Positions 34,208-43,366 of a DNA stretch of 55,341 nt are shown one piece after another (positions within the stretch are counted from its first letter, which is position 1; every line of letters begins with the position of its first letter). Source of the stretch: Phycisphaerales bacterium. GTDB lineage: Bacteria; Planctomycetota; Phycisphaerae; Tepidisphaerales; Tepidisphaeraceae. The DNA lies in assembly GCA_020853095.1 (NCBI GenBank), contig JADYZN010000067.1, positions 1 through 55,341 on the forward strand, given 5' to 3'. The notes under the pieces are model-generated. The model was given only the letters and a program-made list of their open reading frames with translations, was not told the origin of the DNA and ran no database searches. Made by a program: the position numbers and the translations under genes.

Positions 34208-34586
34208 GAGCGTACCCTTGAGCATATGCCGACGAATCGGTGGATCAAAACTTCCGGGTTATAAATAAATGCCGGATCACACCCCTGTTTCGTCCATGCC
34301 CTTCTTGCGGCAAATCCATGCAGGTGAGGTTTCCCGTCCGATAACCGGTCATTTGATCGTCGGCAACCTGTGGTGGCAAAAAGGATTAAGCGGGTTGGGG
34401 GGATAAGACGATGTGGTGAGGATGGCCGGCGGCCCGATGGGGGCGCCGGATGGTTGCCGAAACGTTTTTTTTCTTGCAATATAGAGGAAGGCGACCTTAA
34501 ATGGCCGCCTCTTGCCAGAGGTCGGCAATCAACGTTCACACCCAACGCGGGTGCGGCGGATCGAAATCATGGGAAAGGAGCGCACG
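34208..34586. other. Gap between divergent MFS and polysaccharide-export genes
   Basis: Divergent promoter region. It holds a CCGGCG/CGCCGG stem near 34426-34449, an eight-T run at 34465-34472 and a TATAGA box at 34480-34485 with a poor TTGCCG 20 bases upstream. None is strong evidence; no gene was found. AAAGGAG at its right edge is the ribosome binding site for the next gene. Confidence 0.4.
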
Positions 34587-36101
34587 GTGCGTTTGGCCAG
34601 CTTGAGGATCAACGGAAAATTAGGCGTGCTGCTGTGCGGCGGGGCAATCGCCCTTGGAACGCTTGGCGGTTGCGGGATTGAACCTGGAAACAACGAACCC
34701 AAGGGATTTTTCGATCCCACCGCGGTCGGCCATTGGAGCACCGATCCGCTTCAGGTGCCGATCCTTCAGGATTTGGGCACCAAGGATGAGGAGCCCAATC
34801 CGGCCTTTCGCACCGCCACGGATGTGAAGCCCGAAGACCTCGTGGCTCACCACACCGACTACGCGATCGACCGCAACGACCTGATCAGCGTGTCGATCAC
34901 GGACCTGGTCAACACCGGCGTGGAGACGGTCAAAACCGCCCGCGTCAGCGAGAGCGGCAATCTCAGCCTGCCTTTGATCGGCCAGATTCACGCCGCCGGA
35001 TTGACCGAGGCGGAACTGGAGCGTGTCATCGTACAGGCCTATCGCGACGCCAACCTGATTCAAAACGCGCAGGTGTCGGTGGTCGTTCAAGAGGCCCGTG
35101 CCCGCACCTTCAGCATTCAAGGCGCGGTCACGGCGGCCGGCCAATATCAGATTTTGAACACCGATTTCCGGGTTCTGGACGCTTTGGTCTTGGCACGGGA
35201 CATCACGGCCCCGCAGGGGATTGATTACATCTACGTGATCCGTCACACCGACCAGAACGAAGGCGCCTCGACCACCCAGCCGGCGAACAACGCCAACACC
35301 CCGGCCAATCCGCCGACCACCGGGCCATCGCCCGACATTCTCGCCCCCCAATCCAAAGCGCCTTCCAGCGAATTGGCCAAGGCGTTGATGATGGACAATG
35401 AGCCGGCCGCCGCGGAGACCACGGCTCCGCCGGCCGACACGGCCACCCCGGCCCCCGGCGAAGATGGCGGGCATATCGCGGTGATCGACGGCAAGCCGGT
35501 CACGGTCAACAGCCCCGATCAGGCCGCGGCCACCTCGCAGCCGAGTGCCACCGAAGGGACGACGGCCAATTCCGCATCCCCTTCCAGCAAGCAGGACTTT
35601 GAATTTAATGAGCTGACCCCACCGCAGAACACCCGGATCATCCGGATTCCGCTGGATCCGCTTCTGCATGGTGATTTGCGGTACAACATCATCGTCCGCC
35701 CGCGCGACATGATCATGGTTCCGCTGCCGACCATCGGCGAATACTACATGGCGGGTCACGTGGCCCGCGTGGGTGTTTACACCCTGACCGGCCGCAAAAT
35801 CACCCTGAAACAGGCCGTCACCTCGGCCGGCATGTTCGACGGGCTGGCGATCCCCGCCCGTACCGAGATCATCCGCCGGGTGGGTGATGAAAAAGAATTG
35901 TTCGTTCGCGTCAACCTGGACAAGATTTTCGCGGGTGAACAATCGGATGTTTATCTGAAGCCCAACGACATCGTGAACGTCGGCACCACCGCCTGGGCGC
36001 CATTTGTGGCGGCCGTTCGCGGGGCGTTCCGCATCACGTATGGATTTGGCTTCCTGTATGATCGCAACTATGCGTATGACAACGATGGTCGAGCCAGGTA
36101 G
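34587..36101 (+). CDS. Wza-like polysaccharide export lipoprotein
   Basis: 504 residues from the GTG at 34587, supported by AAAGGAG six bases upstream (an ATG at 34569 lacks such a site). A lipoprotein signal ends in LGGC. Then come the Poly_export domain (YAIDRNDLISVSITDLV; RVSESGNLSLPLIGQI; VVVQEARARTFSIQGAV) and a later SLBB-like part (MAGHVARVGVYTLTGRK; LFVRVNLDKIFAGEQ). Between them is an unusual Pro/Ala/Thr-rich insertion of about 110 residues. Wza forms the outer-membrane channel for capsular or exopolysaccharide. First gene of the exopolysaccharide/exosortase cluster, followed by a strong hairpin. Confidence 0.9.
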   Translation: MRLASLRINGKLGVLLCGGAIALGTLGGCGIEPGNNEPKGFFDPTAVGHWSTDPLQVPILQDLGTKDEEPNPAFRTATDVKPEDLVAHHTDYAIDRNDLISVSITDLVNTGVETVKTARVSESGNLSLPLIGQIHAAGLTEAELERVIVQAYRDANLIQNAQVSVVVQEARARTFSIQGAVTAAGQYQILNTDFRVLDALVLARDITAPQGIDYIYVIRHTDQNEGASTTQPANNANTPANPPTTGPSPDILAPQSKAPSSELAKALMMDNEPAAAETTAPPADTATPAPGEDGGHIAVIDGKPVTVNSPDQAAATSQPSATEGTTANSASPSSKQDFEFNELTPPQNTRIIRIPLDPLLHGDLRYNIIVRPRDMIMVPLPTIGEYYMAGHVARVGVYTLTGRKITLKQAVTSAGMFDGLAIPARTEIIRRVGDEKELFVRVNLDKIFAGEQSDVYLKPNDIVNVGTTAWAPFVAAVRGAFRITYGFGFLYDRNYAYDNDGRAR

Positions 36102-36127
36102 CGGTCAGATTTGATTTCAATCACGAC

Positions 36128-36209
36128 GGCGGACTCATACGGCGGCAAAGGATTTCCCCGGATCATCAGGGAATATGCCTTTGCAACGGATGAGTCCGCC
36201 GGTTTTTTT
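36128..36209 (+). terminator. Terminator-like hairpin after the export lipoprotein gene
   Basis: An 11-base-pair stem, GGCGGACTCAT (36128-36138) with ATGAGTCCGCC (36190-36200), then a T tract. The long loop contains an inner stem of GGCAAAGG with CCTTTGC. It can end the wza-like transcript before the exosortase operon. Confidence 0.75.
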
Positions 36210-36232
36210 GCAACCTATTGCCTCGTTGAAGA

Positions 36233-36553
36233 TATAATCTGATGGATGAGACATGAAAATCCGTGGGGGAACTGAATGTGCCGGCCATAAGTGTCGATGA
36301 GCAAAAGGCCTACGGATTGCGGCCGGCCGGATAAAATGATCGGCGGTGTATACAGGCATTCAGCCTCGATCGACCTTGAGGTTGTTTGAAAAAGTGCCGG
36401 AAAGTGGCATCCGATGTGAACCGAGGCAAGGGGTTGCCGTAAAACCCTTTGCGGACGCCAGCGAGCGTGTGGGCCGGCGTTTTCCCATTTGGTTCGCATC
36501 ATGTAATTTTTTTGTTCCTGCTTTGGTCCACGCTTTTGCGGAGGGGTAGTACC
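36233..36553 (+). promoter_or_regulatory. Promoter and long leader of the exosortase operon
   Basis: TATAAT at 36233-36238 is a perfect -10; the -35 (TTGCAA at 36208-36213, 19-base gap) is weak. The leader runs about 310 bases to the start at 36554 and has several small hairpins (TGCC-GGCA near 36395, GGGTT-AACCC near 36430). It resembles no riboswitch class that I know. GGAGG lies at 36540-36544. Confidence 0.4.
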
Positions 36554-37708
36554 CTGGAAACCAGCAGTTCAACATCATCGCTACCGTTGTCCGCAAGCCC
36601 TGTTGGCACGGATACTTATGAATCCGGCTTCGGGGGCCTCAGCCGTGCCGCATGGATCAAGATCGGTTTGATCACCGTGTTGATGGCGATGGCTTTCTGG
36701 CCGAACCTGCGACGTCTTTGGCTGAAAACCAATCCATTTTATGGCGAGCCGAACTGGGGGCACGCGGTCATCGTCCCGATTGTCGGGCTTTATTATCTGT
36801 ACACCAACCGCGAGCAACTGCTCAAAGCCCGCGTTCAGACCTCTTGGTGGGGGTTGTTGCCTTTTCTGGGTGGGATGCTGTTTTATGCCTACGGCATCTA
36901 TCCGGGCCAGAATGACTACTTCAAGGATGTGGGGATGGTCGTCACCCTGTTTGGGGTGGTGCAACTATTGTGCGGTTGGGAGGTGATGAAAATTGCGTGG
37001 TTCCCGATCGCGTTTTTGATATGCGCGCTTCCGTGGCCCGGGCAATTTTACAGCATTCTCGCCACGCCTTTGCAGCGGCTGGCGGCGATTGTCGCGGTGA
37101 AGGTGATGGCATTCACCGGCGTTCCGGCCGGCAATGCGGGGACCAAGATTTTCATCGGCGGAATCACCGGCGATGTGCGGACGCTGAACGTCGCCGAGGC
37201 CTGTGCCGGGCTGCGTTCGTTGATGACGTTCGTCTCATTGGCGGCGGCACTGGCCTTTTTGTCGGTCCGGCCCTTGTGGCAGAAAATCCTGATCACGCTG
37301 TCGGCGATTCCGATCGCGGTGGCGTGCAACGTGATGCGGGTGTCGGGGCAGGGTTTGCTGGACCATTACGTCAGCACGGCCTGGTCGGAAGGGTTTGCCC
37401 ACCAGGTGGCGGGGCTGGTGATGTTGCTGCCGGCGTTTTTGCTGGTGTTGCTGGTTTTCTGGCTGCTGGATCATATTTTTGTCGAGGAGGCGGGTAACAA
37501 GGCGGAATTGGCGAAAATCAGCGGTCCGGCCGCGAACTTATCGCCCAGGTCGGCGTCCAATCTCGTGATCGAACTGCCGCGACGGACCGCGCCGGCCGCG
37601 ACGATGAGCGATAACACGCCGACAAAACCGGCCGCCGCCCGACCTGTCGTGGCGCCGCCCCGGCCAAACATCGTCAAGCCTCAACCTCCTCGAAGGGAGA
37701 AGCCATGA
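36554..37708 (+). CDS. Exosortase
   Basis: About 384 residues from a CTG at 36554 that has GGAGG nine bases upstream; upstream in-frame TTG at 36449 has no binding site. At least eight membrane helices. The exosortase catalytic set is complete: Cys217 in AEACAGLRSLMT, Arg262 in NVMRVSGQGLL and His283 in GFAHQVAGL. Exosortases cleave PEP-CTERM proteins at the membrane and hand them to the surface. The C-terminal tail (about 90 residues, Pro/Ala/Lys-rich) is longer than usual. The operon continues with an EpsI-like gene, overlapped by ATGA. A PEP-CTERM substrate lies at 23.5-24.1 kb. Confidence 0.92.
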   Translation: METSSSTSSLPLSASPVGTDTYESGFGGLSRAAWIKIGLITVLMAMAFWPNLRRLWLKTNPFYGEPNWGHAVIVPIVGLYYLYTNREQLLKARVQTSWWGLLPFLGGMLFYAYGIYPGQNDYFKDVGMVVTLFGVVQLLCGWEVMKIAWFPIAFLICALPWPGQFYSILATPLQRLAAIVAVKVMAFTGVPAGNAGTKIFIGGITGDVRTLNVAEACAGLRSLMTFVSLAAALAFLSVRPLWQKILITLSAIPIAVACNVMRVSGQGLLDHYVSTAWSEGFAHQVAGLVMLLPAFLLVLLVFWLLDHIFVEEAGNKAELAKISGPAANLSPRSASNLVIELPRRTAPAATMSDNTPTKPAAARPVVAPPRPNIVKPQPPRREKP

Positions 37709-38607
37709 ACGACTCCGGCGGGAAAAAATTCTTCACCACTCCATTTGTCGTGGTGCTGGTGGTGCTGGGGTTGGCGGCGATGGGGTTGAACGCATCGGTG
37801 GGGTATCTGAAAGTCACCTTCCGCAAGGAGGCGGTCCACCCGGCCCGCGCCATGAAGGAATTGCCGGCGGCGTTTGGTCCATGGAAACAGGTGTCGCTGG
37901 ACGTGCCGTTGGAAGCCGACATCCAGTCGGCCCTGGGGACCGAGGATTACATTTTCCGCGACTACGTGAACGCGGAGCTTGCCGGTCCGGAGGTCATGGA
38001 ACGGCTGGCCGACCTACAAAACCCCGACACGCCCGCCAGCCAGGCGGTCCTGCGGGAATATGCGACGGCCGTCAACAAGCAGGTGTCACAGCTTGATCCC
38101 GCGCAGGTGCTGATGGCGTTGGACATGGCGCGCAAGCACGAGGTGATGCGGCTCCAGAAGAGCAAGCCGCAGGCGGTGGTGAACCTGGCGGTGACGTATT
38201 ACACCGGCCTGGTGGACACCGTGGCCCACATTCCCGACCGCTGCTATCTGGCCGATGGATATCAGCCGCGCGAATACAAAGTGGAACAGTGGCCGATCAA
38301 AAATCCGCCGATCAAGGTGCGGTACATCAATTTTGAGGACCAGACCGGGTTCGGCAAACAACCGCGCAGCGTGGTCTATTTTTTCAACGTCAACGGGGAA
38401 TATACCGACAGCTCGTATGATGTCCGATATGTGCTGCAGAATTTGTTGCAACGTTACGGATATTACGCCAAGGTGGAGTGCATGACGGCGATGGCGGATC
38501 GGGATAAATCACGGCAGGTGATGACGGATTTTCTCACGCTGGCCATGCCGGAGGTTCAAAAGCTTCTGCCGGATTGGGAAAAGGTTCAACGGGGCGAATG
38601 GAAATAA
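37705..38607 (+). CDS. EpsI-like exosortase-associated protein
   Basis: 300 residues. A single membrane helix (FVVVLVVLGLAAMGLN near 14-29) leads to an exported EpsI/DUF3485-like domain with YYTGLVDTVAHIPDRCYLADG (residues about 166-186 in two blocks) and RSVVYFFNVNGEYTDSSYD. The Cys of the H-I-P-D-x-C motif is kept. EpsI proteins accompany exosortases in many genomes and appear in exopolysaccharide loci; their exact reaction is not known. Coupled to the exosortase gene by an ATGA overlap and 12 bases ahead of the giant TPR gene. Confidence 0.9.
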   Translation: MNDSGGKKFFTTPFVVVLVVLGLAAMGLNASVGYLKVTFRKEAVHPARAMKELPAAFGPWKQVSLDVPLEADIQSALGTEDYIFRDYVNAELAGPEVMERLADLQNPDTPASQAVLREYATAVNKQVSQLDPAQVLMALDMARKHEVMRLQKSKPQAVVNLAVTYYTGLVDTVAHIPDRCYLADGYQPREYKVEQWPIKNPPIKVRYINFEDQTGFGKQPRSVVYFFNVNGEYTDSSYDVRYVLQNLLQRYGYYAKVECMTAMADRDKSRQVMTDFLTLAMPEVQKLLPDWEKVQRGEWK

Positions 38608-38619
38608 GCGAGGTATCTG

Positions 38620-41600
38620 ATGGCCCGACGGGTCAATACGAAATTTCTGGTGATTTTGACGGCGGTGGTGCTAGGTTCCGGCATCTTGGCGCTGGTGGCC
38701 AAGAAGTACATCTTCCGCCAGTCGCCCGACAAGTACATCGCGCTGGCGGATCAATACGCCGAAGGTGGCGATTATGAGAACGCGACCAAGAACATGGGGC
38801 AGGCGATCGCGCTTCGTCCCAACGATCCGGCGCTGTACGTCAAGCTTGGCGACCTTCTCCAGTCGCGCAGCATGGTCGAGCCGGCCTATGCGGGAAAGGA
38901 ACTGGCCGCGTGGAACCGCGCGTTGGAAATCGATCCCCGCTATGAGCCGGCGTTGTCGCGGCTGTTCACCGTTTACAAGGAGGATGCCCAGCTTACGCAG
39001 CGCCCCGAATCGTTCACCCGCGCCCATGACATCGCGGTTCGGCTGGCCAGTGCCCGCCGCAACGATTACGCCACCGAAGCCTACGCCCATTCGACTTCCA
39101 TCCAGTCCGCGCAGGCCGGCATCGCCACCGCCGATACGCAGATCGACGATGATGTCGCCGCATTGACTGAATTGATGGCCAAGGACCCGGCCAACGCCGA
39201 CATCCCCTTTTGGATCTCGCAGGCCAAGTTGATGCGGGCGCAAAACCGTCTGCGGGATGGTTATGCCACCGAAGCGCAAAAGCTGCTGGATGACACCGCG
39301 ACCCTGTGGGAGACCATTCTCAAGGCGCAGGGAAACAGCGCCGCGATGCACCTTCGCGCCGGCCAGGTTTTTGAAGGCCTCTCCCGACTCGATACGGTCA
39401 CCGGCGCCGACAAGAAGCAGTTCGTCAATCGGGAAAAATACGCCGCACGATCGCAACAGGAGATCCTCAAGGCGCGCGAATTGTCCAAGCCGGAGGATGA
39501 ACTGTACGTTGACGTGCAGCTCGCCGCCGCCGGCGCCGTCGCCCAGAATGATCCGGCCGAGGCCGAAAAAATCGTCCGCGAATTGCTGGCCACAAAGCCC
39601 GATGACCAGCAGGCCCGGCTGGCTTTTGCCCGGCTTGTCAGTCGCGACCCGGCCAAACGGCAGGAGGCGATCGAGGTCCTCTCCAAGCCGGTCAAACCTT
39701 CCGGCAACCGCGTTTACCTGACCCGTCAATATCAGATCGTCACGCAGATCACGCTGGCGAATCTTCAGATGGACGCCTACACCACCACCACCGACGCGGC
39801 CGCGCGCGAGGCGCTGGTCAAGCAGATCAAGGAAGGATGCGACAAGGTTCACGACTGGATCGGCGATTCGCCGGAATATCTGAAACTCGCGGGCCGGTTC
39901 AGCTTTTTGCAGGGTCGCGCGGTGGAAGCGGTCCAGATGCTCAACCGCGCCATGAATTTGCTGGCGCAATCCGGCCGGCCCAAGGATTACGACCTGATGT
40001 TTCTGCTGGCCCGCGCGTACGTCACCGCCCAGCAGACCGGCGAGGCCAAATCGCTCCTGACCGACATTGTGCAGCGGTTCGATGGCTCGGTGAGCGCTCG
40101 GCTGCTGCTGGTGGAATTGCTGCTGCGTGAAAACAATTTCGCCGACGCCGAAACCCACCTGGCGATCCTCGAAAAACAGGCCCCCGATTCGCCGGATGTG
40201 GCGAGGCTTCGGGTGGCGCTGCTCAAAGGTTCCAACCAGGATGCCGGCGCCAAGGAACGCTATTCGCGGATGCCGGAGGCCACCGAATCCGAAAAGCGGT
40301 CCAAGCTTCAGGTGGCGCTGGGTCTGAGCGATTTTGATGAAGCCGCCCGGCTGCTGGAATCGATCCTGGCACAAAAGCCCAACGACGCCGAAGTGATCCA
40401 GATGCTGGCGCGGGTCTACGTCTCCATGAACCAGAAGGACAAGGCCCAAAAGGTTCTGGAAGCGGCCGTCCAGCGGGACCCTTCCAACACGGCGCTGGCG
40501 ACGTTGCTCAAGGCGATCCAGAACGAGTCGCCCGAGGCGATGATCCAGTCCATTCCGGATGAGTTTTCGCGCGAGTTGGCGCTGTTTGATCTGGCCGTGC
40601 GAAAAGGGGATTCGGACGGCGCCTACGCCCATCTGCAAAAGGCGGAAAAGCTCAAGCCCGACAACACCCGCGTGATGGAAATGATGTTCCAGTATCACCT
40701 GTCCCAGAAAAAATGGGATCAGGCGTCGGCCTATCTGGACAAGCTGGCCAAGGCCAACGCCGACCAGGCGAACGGTGCGATCTATCGCATCCGTCTGGCC
40801 ATGGCGCAGGGCAAATACGACGACGCGGTGTCGCTGGCCCGCGACCTGACTCAGAAAATGGGCGAGTTTGCGCAGAGCTGGCTGCTGCTGGGCCAGGCGC
40901 TTCAGGCCTCGCGAAAGTTTGATGAGGCGATCGCCCGATACGCCACGGCGCTGGACAAGCAGAGCGAAAACGCCGACGCCATGCGCGGGTTGATCCAGTG
41001 CTATTACGCCCTTCAACGCACCGACGACGCCCGCCGGATGATCGAACAGGCCCGCCGCACGCTGCCCAACGATCCGAGTTTCCGTGAGATGGAGATCGAG
41101 TACAACCTCAATTTCGGCGATGTCGCCGAAGGGGTGAAGGCGCGCGAGGCGCAGCTCAAAGCCAATCCGGATGATCCGCGAAGCTGGCAGAACGCCGCCG
41201 GGGCCAACGTGCGGCTGGCGACGAGCTTCATCCAGAAAAGCGATGAAAAAGGCGCGGCCGCCCCACTGAACCGCGCCCGCACCATCGCCATGGAAGCCAA
41301 CAAGAAATGGCCGGACGATGGGCGGTTTTACGCCATTCGCGCTGAAATCGCGCTGGCCGGCCGCAATCTGTCCGAAGGCGAAAAGGCCATTCAGGAGATG
41401 CTCGCCCGCGATGCGTGGAAGGACAAACCCCACCCTTACATCATGCTGGGCGAAATGTACGCCCGATTCGGCAAGATCGACGAGTCTGAAAAGGCCCTTC
41501 GCCAGGCCATGACGCTGAGCAAGAATGCCGTCGATGTGGAGGTCAAGCTGGCATCGCTGCTGTCGCAGGTCGGCCGGGTGGACGATGCCCTGGTCGTGCT

Positions 41601-43203
41601 GCAAACCAACGCGGACGATCCGGTCATCATCTCTCAACGCATCCAGATTCTGATGGCGGCCAATCGACTCACCGAGGCCGAGAAAACCATCGAGGCCGCA
41701 CTGGCCAAATCGCCGGATTCACCCGATTTGATCAAGGCCCTGGCCGCGGTTTACATCAACACCGGCCGGCTGCAACAGGCCATGGACCGGATCAACCAGG
41801 TTCTGGCCAAGGATCCCAACGATCCCGTGGCGTTGCGCAACCAGGGGCTGATTTTTCTCCGCCAGGGCAACACCGAGGCGGCGGTCAAATCCCTGTCGCA
41901 GGCGCGGGACATCAATCCATCGGATGTCGAGGCACGCTATTTTCTGGGCGAAGCCTATCGCCAGCGCAACCAGCTCGACAACGCCGTTCGCGAATTGTCG
42001 GCCGCTCTGACCACCGCGCCGTTGAACAAAGTCATCCGCATGAAGCTCATCGAGCTGCAGAGCAACGCCGGCGCCTGGGGTGAAGTCGAACGGTTGATTC
42101 GCGAGGCCCGGCAGATGGCCGCCTACGAAAACGACCCCGACTGGCCCAGCGCCGAGGCGACCATGTGGACCGCTCGCGGCCAATACGACCGCGCCCTGAC
42201 CGCGTTGAACGACGCCCAGAAGCTGGCCCCCAACAACGTCGCCCTGGTGCAGATGCACTTTGACATTCTGTTGCAGGCCAAACAGTACGACCGTCTGCTT
42301 CAGGAGACGGCCAACATCCTCAAGTCAAACGACAAACAGATTTGGTGGATCTACGCGCTGCGTGGCGTGGCCAATGCCCGCAAAGGGGACAAGGAGGCCG
42401 CCCTGGCCGAATTTGACCACGCGATGAACAGCACCGAGGCCCAGGCCAATCCCAACATCGCCCTCAATGTCGCCAACCAGATCGCCCGCGAAATCGGTGT
42501 GGCCGAAACCCTGTCACGGATCAAGGACCGCATCGACAAGGAAAACCGCTGGCGGATGTTCGCGGCCTATCTCTATCAGGCCGAACATGACAGCGCCAAC
42601 GCCGTGAAGTTGGTCGATCGAATCATGAGCGAGTACGACAAATTGACGCCCCAGGAGCAGGATGTCGCCCTGCGGATGGCCGGCACGGTTTATTTGACGG
42701 CCGAACCCCATCCATTGGCGGACAAGGCGCAAGATGCGTATGCCCGGTTGTTGAAAAAATATCCGGATGATCTTGGCTCGCTGAACAACATGGCGTGTCT
42801 GCTGGCCGAGACGGTGACGCCCCCCCGGCCGGAACAGGCGCTGACTTACAGCCAGCGGGCATACAAGATCATGGAACAGCGTGGTATCATGATGCCGTTG
42901 GTGTTGGATACCCACGGCTGGGTGTTGACCTTGTGCGGGCGGGTGGATGAGGGCATCTCCTATTTGCGGCAGGCCCTTGAGAAGGATCAATTTGTGGAAG
43001 GATACTATCACCTGGGCGAAGCGTATTTGCTCAAGCAGTATCCTGAAGAGGCGCAAAAGCAGCTCGCCAGCGCGCAGGAGATGATTGCCAAGGCGGATAA
43101 GACCAACAACCCGGTGGATTCCAGCCTCAAGCGCCGGGTGGCGCAGGCGACCCAGCGGGCACAGGATATGATCCGGGCCAAGGGACAAGCCAAGGCCCAA
43201 TAA
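38620..43203 (+). CDS. Giant TPR protein of the exosortase/EPS cluster
   Basis: 1,527 residues, one N-terminal membrane anchor (FLVILTAVVLGSGILALVA) and then about thirty tetratricopeptide repeats to the C-terminus, for instance LYVKLGDLLQSRSMVEPAYA, AEVIQMLARVYVSMNQKDKA and SDVEARYFLGEAYRQRNQLD. TPR solenoids hold protein partners; in PEP-CTERM loci of other bacteria, PrsT-like TPR lipoproteins are coupled with exopolysaccharide export. This one is much longer than those usually described. Probably a periplasmic scaffold. Position between exosortase genes and the Wzc-like kinase suggests one machine. Confidence 0.88.
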   Translation: MARRVNTKFLVILTAVVLGSGILALVAKKYIFRQSPDKYIALADQYAEGGDYENATKNMGQAIALRPNDPALYVKLGDLLQSRSMVEPAYAGKELAAWNRALEIDPRYEPALSRLFTVYKEDAQLTQRPESFTRAHDIAVRLASARRNDYATEAYAHSTSIQSAQAGIATADTQIDDDVAALTELMAKDPANADIPFWISQAKLMRAQNRLRDGYATEAQKLLDDTATLWETILKAQGNSAAMHLRAGQVFEGLSRLDTVTGADKKQFVNREKYAARSQQEILKARELSKPEDELYVDVQLAAAGAVAQNDPAEAEKIVRELLATKPDDQQARLAFARLVSRDPAKRQEAIEVLSKPVKPSGNRVYLTRQYQIVTQITLANLQMDAYTTTTDAAAREALVKQIKEGCDKVHDWIGDSPEYLKLAGRFSFLQGRAVEAVQMLNRAMNLLAQSGRPKDYDLMFLLARAYVTAQQTGEAKSLLTDIVQRFDGSVSARLLLVELLLRENNFADAETHLAILEKQAPDSPDVARLRVALLKGSNQDAGAKERYSRMPEATESEKRSKLQVALGLSDFDEAARLLESILAQKPNDAEVIQMLARVYVSMNQKDKAQKVLEAAVQRDPSNTALATLLKAIQNESPEAMIQSIPDEFSRELALFDLAVRKGDSDGAYAHLQKAEKLKPDNTRVMEMMFQYHLSQKKWDQASAYLDKLAKANADQANGAIYRIRLAMAQGKYDDAVSLARDLTQKMGEFAQSWLLLGQALQASRKFDEAIARYATALDKQSENADAMRGLIQCYYALQRTDDARRMIEQARRTLPNDPSFREMEIEYNLNFGDVAEGVKAREAQLKANPDDPRSWQNAAGANVRLATSFIQKSDEKGAAAPLNRARTIAMEANKKWPDDGRFYAIRAEIALAGRNLSEGEKAIQEMLARDAWKDKPHPYIMLGEMYARFGKIDESEKALRQAMTLSKNAVDVEVKLASLLSQVGRVDDALVVLQTNADDPVIISQRIQILMAANRLTEAEKTIEAALAKSPDSPDLIKALAAVYINTGRLQQAMDRINQVLAKDPNDPVALRNQGLIFLRQGNTEAAVKSLSQARDINPSDVEARYFLGEAYRQRNQLDNAVRELSAALTTAPLNKVIRMKLIELQSNAGAWGEVERLIREARQMAAYENDPDWPSAEATMWTARGQYDRALTALNDAQKLAPNNVALVQMHFDILLQAKQYDRLLQETANILKSNDKQIWWIYALRGVANARKGDKEAALAEFDHAMNSTEAQANPNIALNVANQIAREIGVAETLSRIKDRIDKENRWRMFAAYLYQAEHDSANAVKLVDRIMSEYDKLTPQEQDVALRMAGTVYLTAEPHPLADKAQDAYARLLKKYPDDLGSLNNMACLLAETVTPPRPEQALTYSQRAYKIMEQRGIMMPLVLDTHGWVLTLCGRVDEGISYLRQALEKDQFVEGYYHLGEAYLLKQYPEEAQKQLASAQEMIAKADKTNNPVDSSLKRRVAQATQRAQDMIRAKGQAKAQ

Positions 43204-43366
43204 AAACGATGGAATGATCCGCCGCGGTTGATTGGCTTGGAATGCCATTGGATCGACGGTGAAAGCTGTCCGATGAACATCAAGTGAAGATGCCGCGCCC
43301 GGCTGAACGGAAGTGGTCCGGGGGGCGTAAAAATGACGACGGCCCATTGCCGGCAGGAGCCTTCTT

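Noticed and set aside
36509-36540. Sigma-54-like GG/GC pair before the exosortase gene
   Set aside because: Spacing between GG and GC is 11, not 10, bases and the flanks do not fit, so the site is not supported.
36245-36540. c-di-GMP riboswitch in the exosortase leader
   Set aside because: The GNNACGCAAAGCCUCC-type core and the second conserved stem were not found.
38671-41637. Long open frame (988 codons) on the minus strand inside the giant TPR gene
   Set aside because: Antisense frame of a GC-rich gene; the plus-strand protein has clear TPR repeats, the antisense one has no recognisable fold or ribosome binding site.
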